From assembly GCA_020629995.1 (NCBI GenBank), contig JAHDCH010000138.1, forward strand, positions 1-6,831: a DNA stretch of 6,831 bases, read 5' to 3'. This document shows positions 6,435 to 6,831 of this stretch, piece after piece. This DNA is from Pseudaestuariivita sp. (lineage in GTDB: Bacteria; Pseudomonadota; Alphaproteobacteria; Rhodobacterales; Rhodobacteraceae). Each line of letters begins with the position of its first letter. Within the stretch, counting starts at the first letter, position 1. The notes beneath the pieces were generated by a model. It saw nothing but the letters and a program-made list of their open reading frames with translations, was not told the origin of the DNA and did not search any database. The position numbers and the translations under genes were made by a program.

Positions 6435-6831
6435 ATGGCACTGGACAACAAAACCGGCATCGCCACTTACGATGCTCCCGAAAAGGATCTGTACGAGGTC
6501 GGTGAGATGCCGCCCATGGGGTATGTGCCCAAAAGCATGTACGCCTGGGCCATCCGGCGCGAACGGCAGGGCGAGCCGGACCAGGCAATGCTGCAAGAGG
6601 TCGTCGATGTGCCGACCCCGGACAGCCACGAAGTGCTGGTTCTGGTGATGGCCGCGGGCGTGAACTACAACGGCATCTGGGCCGGCCTCGGCGTCCCGCT
6701 CAGCATGTTTGACGTGCACAAGCAGCCCTACCACATTGCCGGCTCCGATGCCTCGGGCATCGTCTGGGCCGTGGGTGAAAAGGTCACCCGCTGGAAGGTC
6801 GGCGACGAGGTTGTCATCCACTGCAACCAGG
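6435..6831 (+). CDS. ccr: Crotonyl-CoA carboxylase/reductase, 3' partial
   Basis: Carboxylates and reduces crotonyl-CoA with CO2 and NADPH to (2S)-ethylmalonyl-CoA, the committed step of the ethylmalonyl-CoA pathway. Seen: the first 132 codons, open to the window end, about 30% of a protein normally near 430 residues. The N-terminal catalytic domain of the zinc-independent medium-chain dehydrogenase family is clear: DLYEVGEMPP (18-27), MYAWAIRRERQGEP (35-48), AAGVNYNGIWAGLG (73-86) and PYHIAGSDASGIVWAVG (98-114). An Asn in VNYN is likely the CO2-contacting Asn described for characterised Ccr enzymes. The NADPH-binding Rossmann domain lies beyond the window. Its product, after epimerisation, feeds Ecm, encoded divergently about 1.6 kb upstream. 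It may be co-transcribed with the acyltransferase or have its own promoter in the 120-bp gap. Confidence 0.97.
   Translation, partial: MALDNKTGIATYDAPEKDLYEVGEMPPMGYVPKSMYAWAIRRERQGEPDQAMLQEVVDVPTPDSHEVLVLVMAAGVNYNGIWAGLGVPLSMFDVHKQPYHIAGSDASGIVWAVGEKVTRWKVGDEVVIHCNQ

Noticed and set aside
6309..6821. Minus-strand open frame (170 codons) opposite ccr
   Set aside because: Overlaps the unmistakable ccr N-terminal region on the other strand; no ribosome site or motif of its own.

Overview
The window is GC-rich, densely packed alphaproteobacterial DNA, most likely from the Roseobacter/Rhodobacter group (Rhodobacterales). The main evidence is the pairing of ethylmalonyl-CoA mutase (ecm) with crotonyl-CoA carboxylase/reductase (ccr). 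A small HvrA-type H-NS protein and a DUF1989 protein of the kind common in roseobacters support this. The assignment rests on recognised protein families, not on a database search.

Layout from left to right: (i) the 3' part of a plus-strand DUF1989 (urea carboxylase-associated / carboxyguanidine deiminase family) gene cut by the window edge; (ii) a 37-bp convergent gap with a hairpin; (iii) a minus-strand aldo/keto reductase, start-stop overlapped with deoD purine nucleoside phosphorylase, with a hairpin directly before the deoD start; (iv) a minus-strand gene for a 99-aa H-NS/HvrA-like protein; (v) minus-strand ecm, with a perfect inverted repeat at its stop codon; (vi) a 137-bp divergent control region with a good sigma-70-like promoter for ecm and tandem near-palindromes just downstream of it; (vii) a plus-strand PlsB-like acyltransferase; (viii) a 120-bp gap and the first 132 codons of plus-strand ccr, running off the right edge. 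No gene-free stretch exceeds 300 bases. I saw no tRNA, rRNA, insertion sequence, CRISPR array or attachment site.

Ecm and Ccr catalyse two core steps of the ethylmalonyl-CoA pathway, which assimilates acetyl-CoA in organisms without isocitrate lyase and can also handle C3/C4/C5 acyl-CoAs. Ccr makes (2S)-ethylmalonyl-CoA from crotonyl-CoA, CO2 and NADPH; after epimerisation Ecm converts the (2R) form to (2S)-methylsuccinyl-CoA. The acyltransferase between them suggests an organisational link to membrane phospholipid synthesis. DeoD (purine salvage) and the coupled reductase form a separate small unit.

This is mainly a recognisable core-metabolism region, and I found no convincing undescribed system. 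The points most worth checking are the repeat array at the ecm promoter, the inverted repeat at the ecm stop, the hairpin before deoD, and the acyltransferase's position and atypical motif III.
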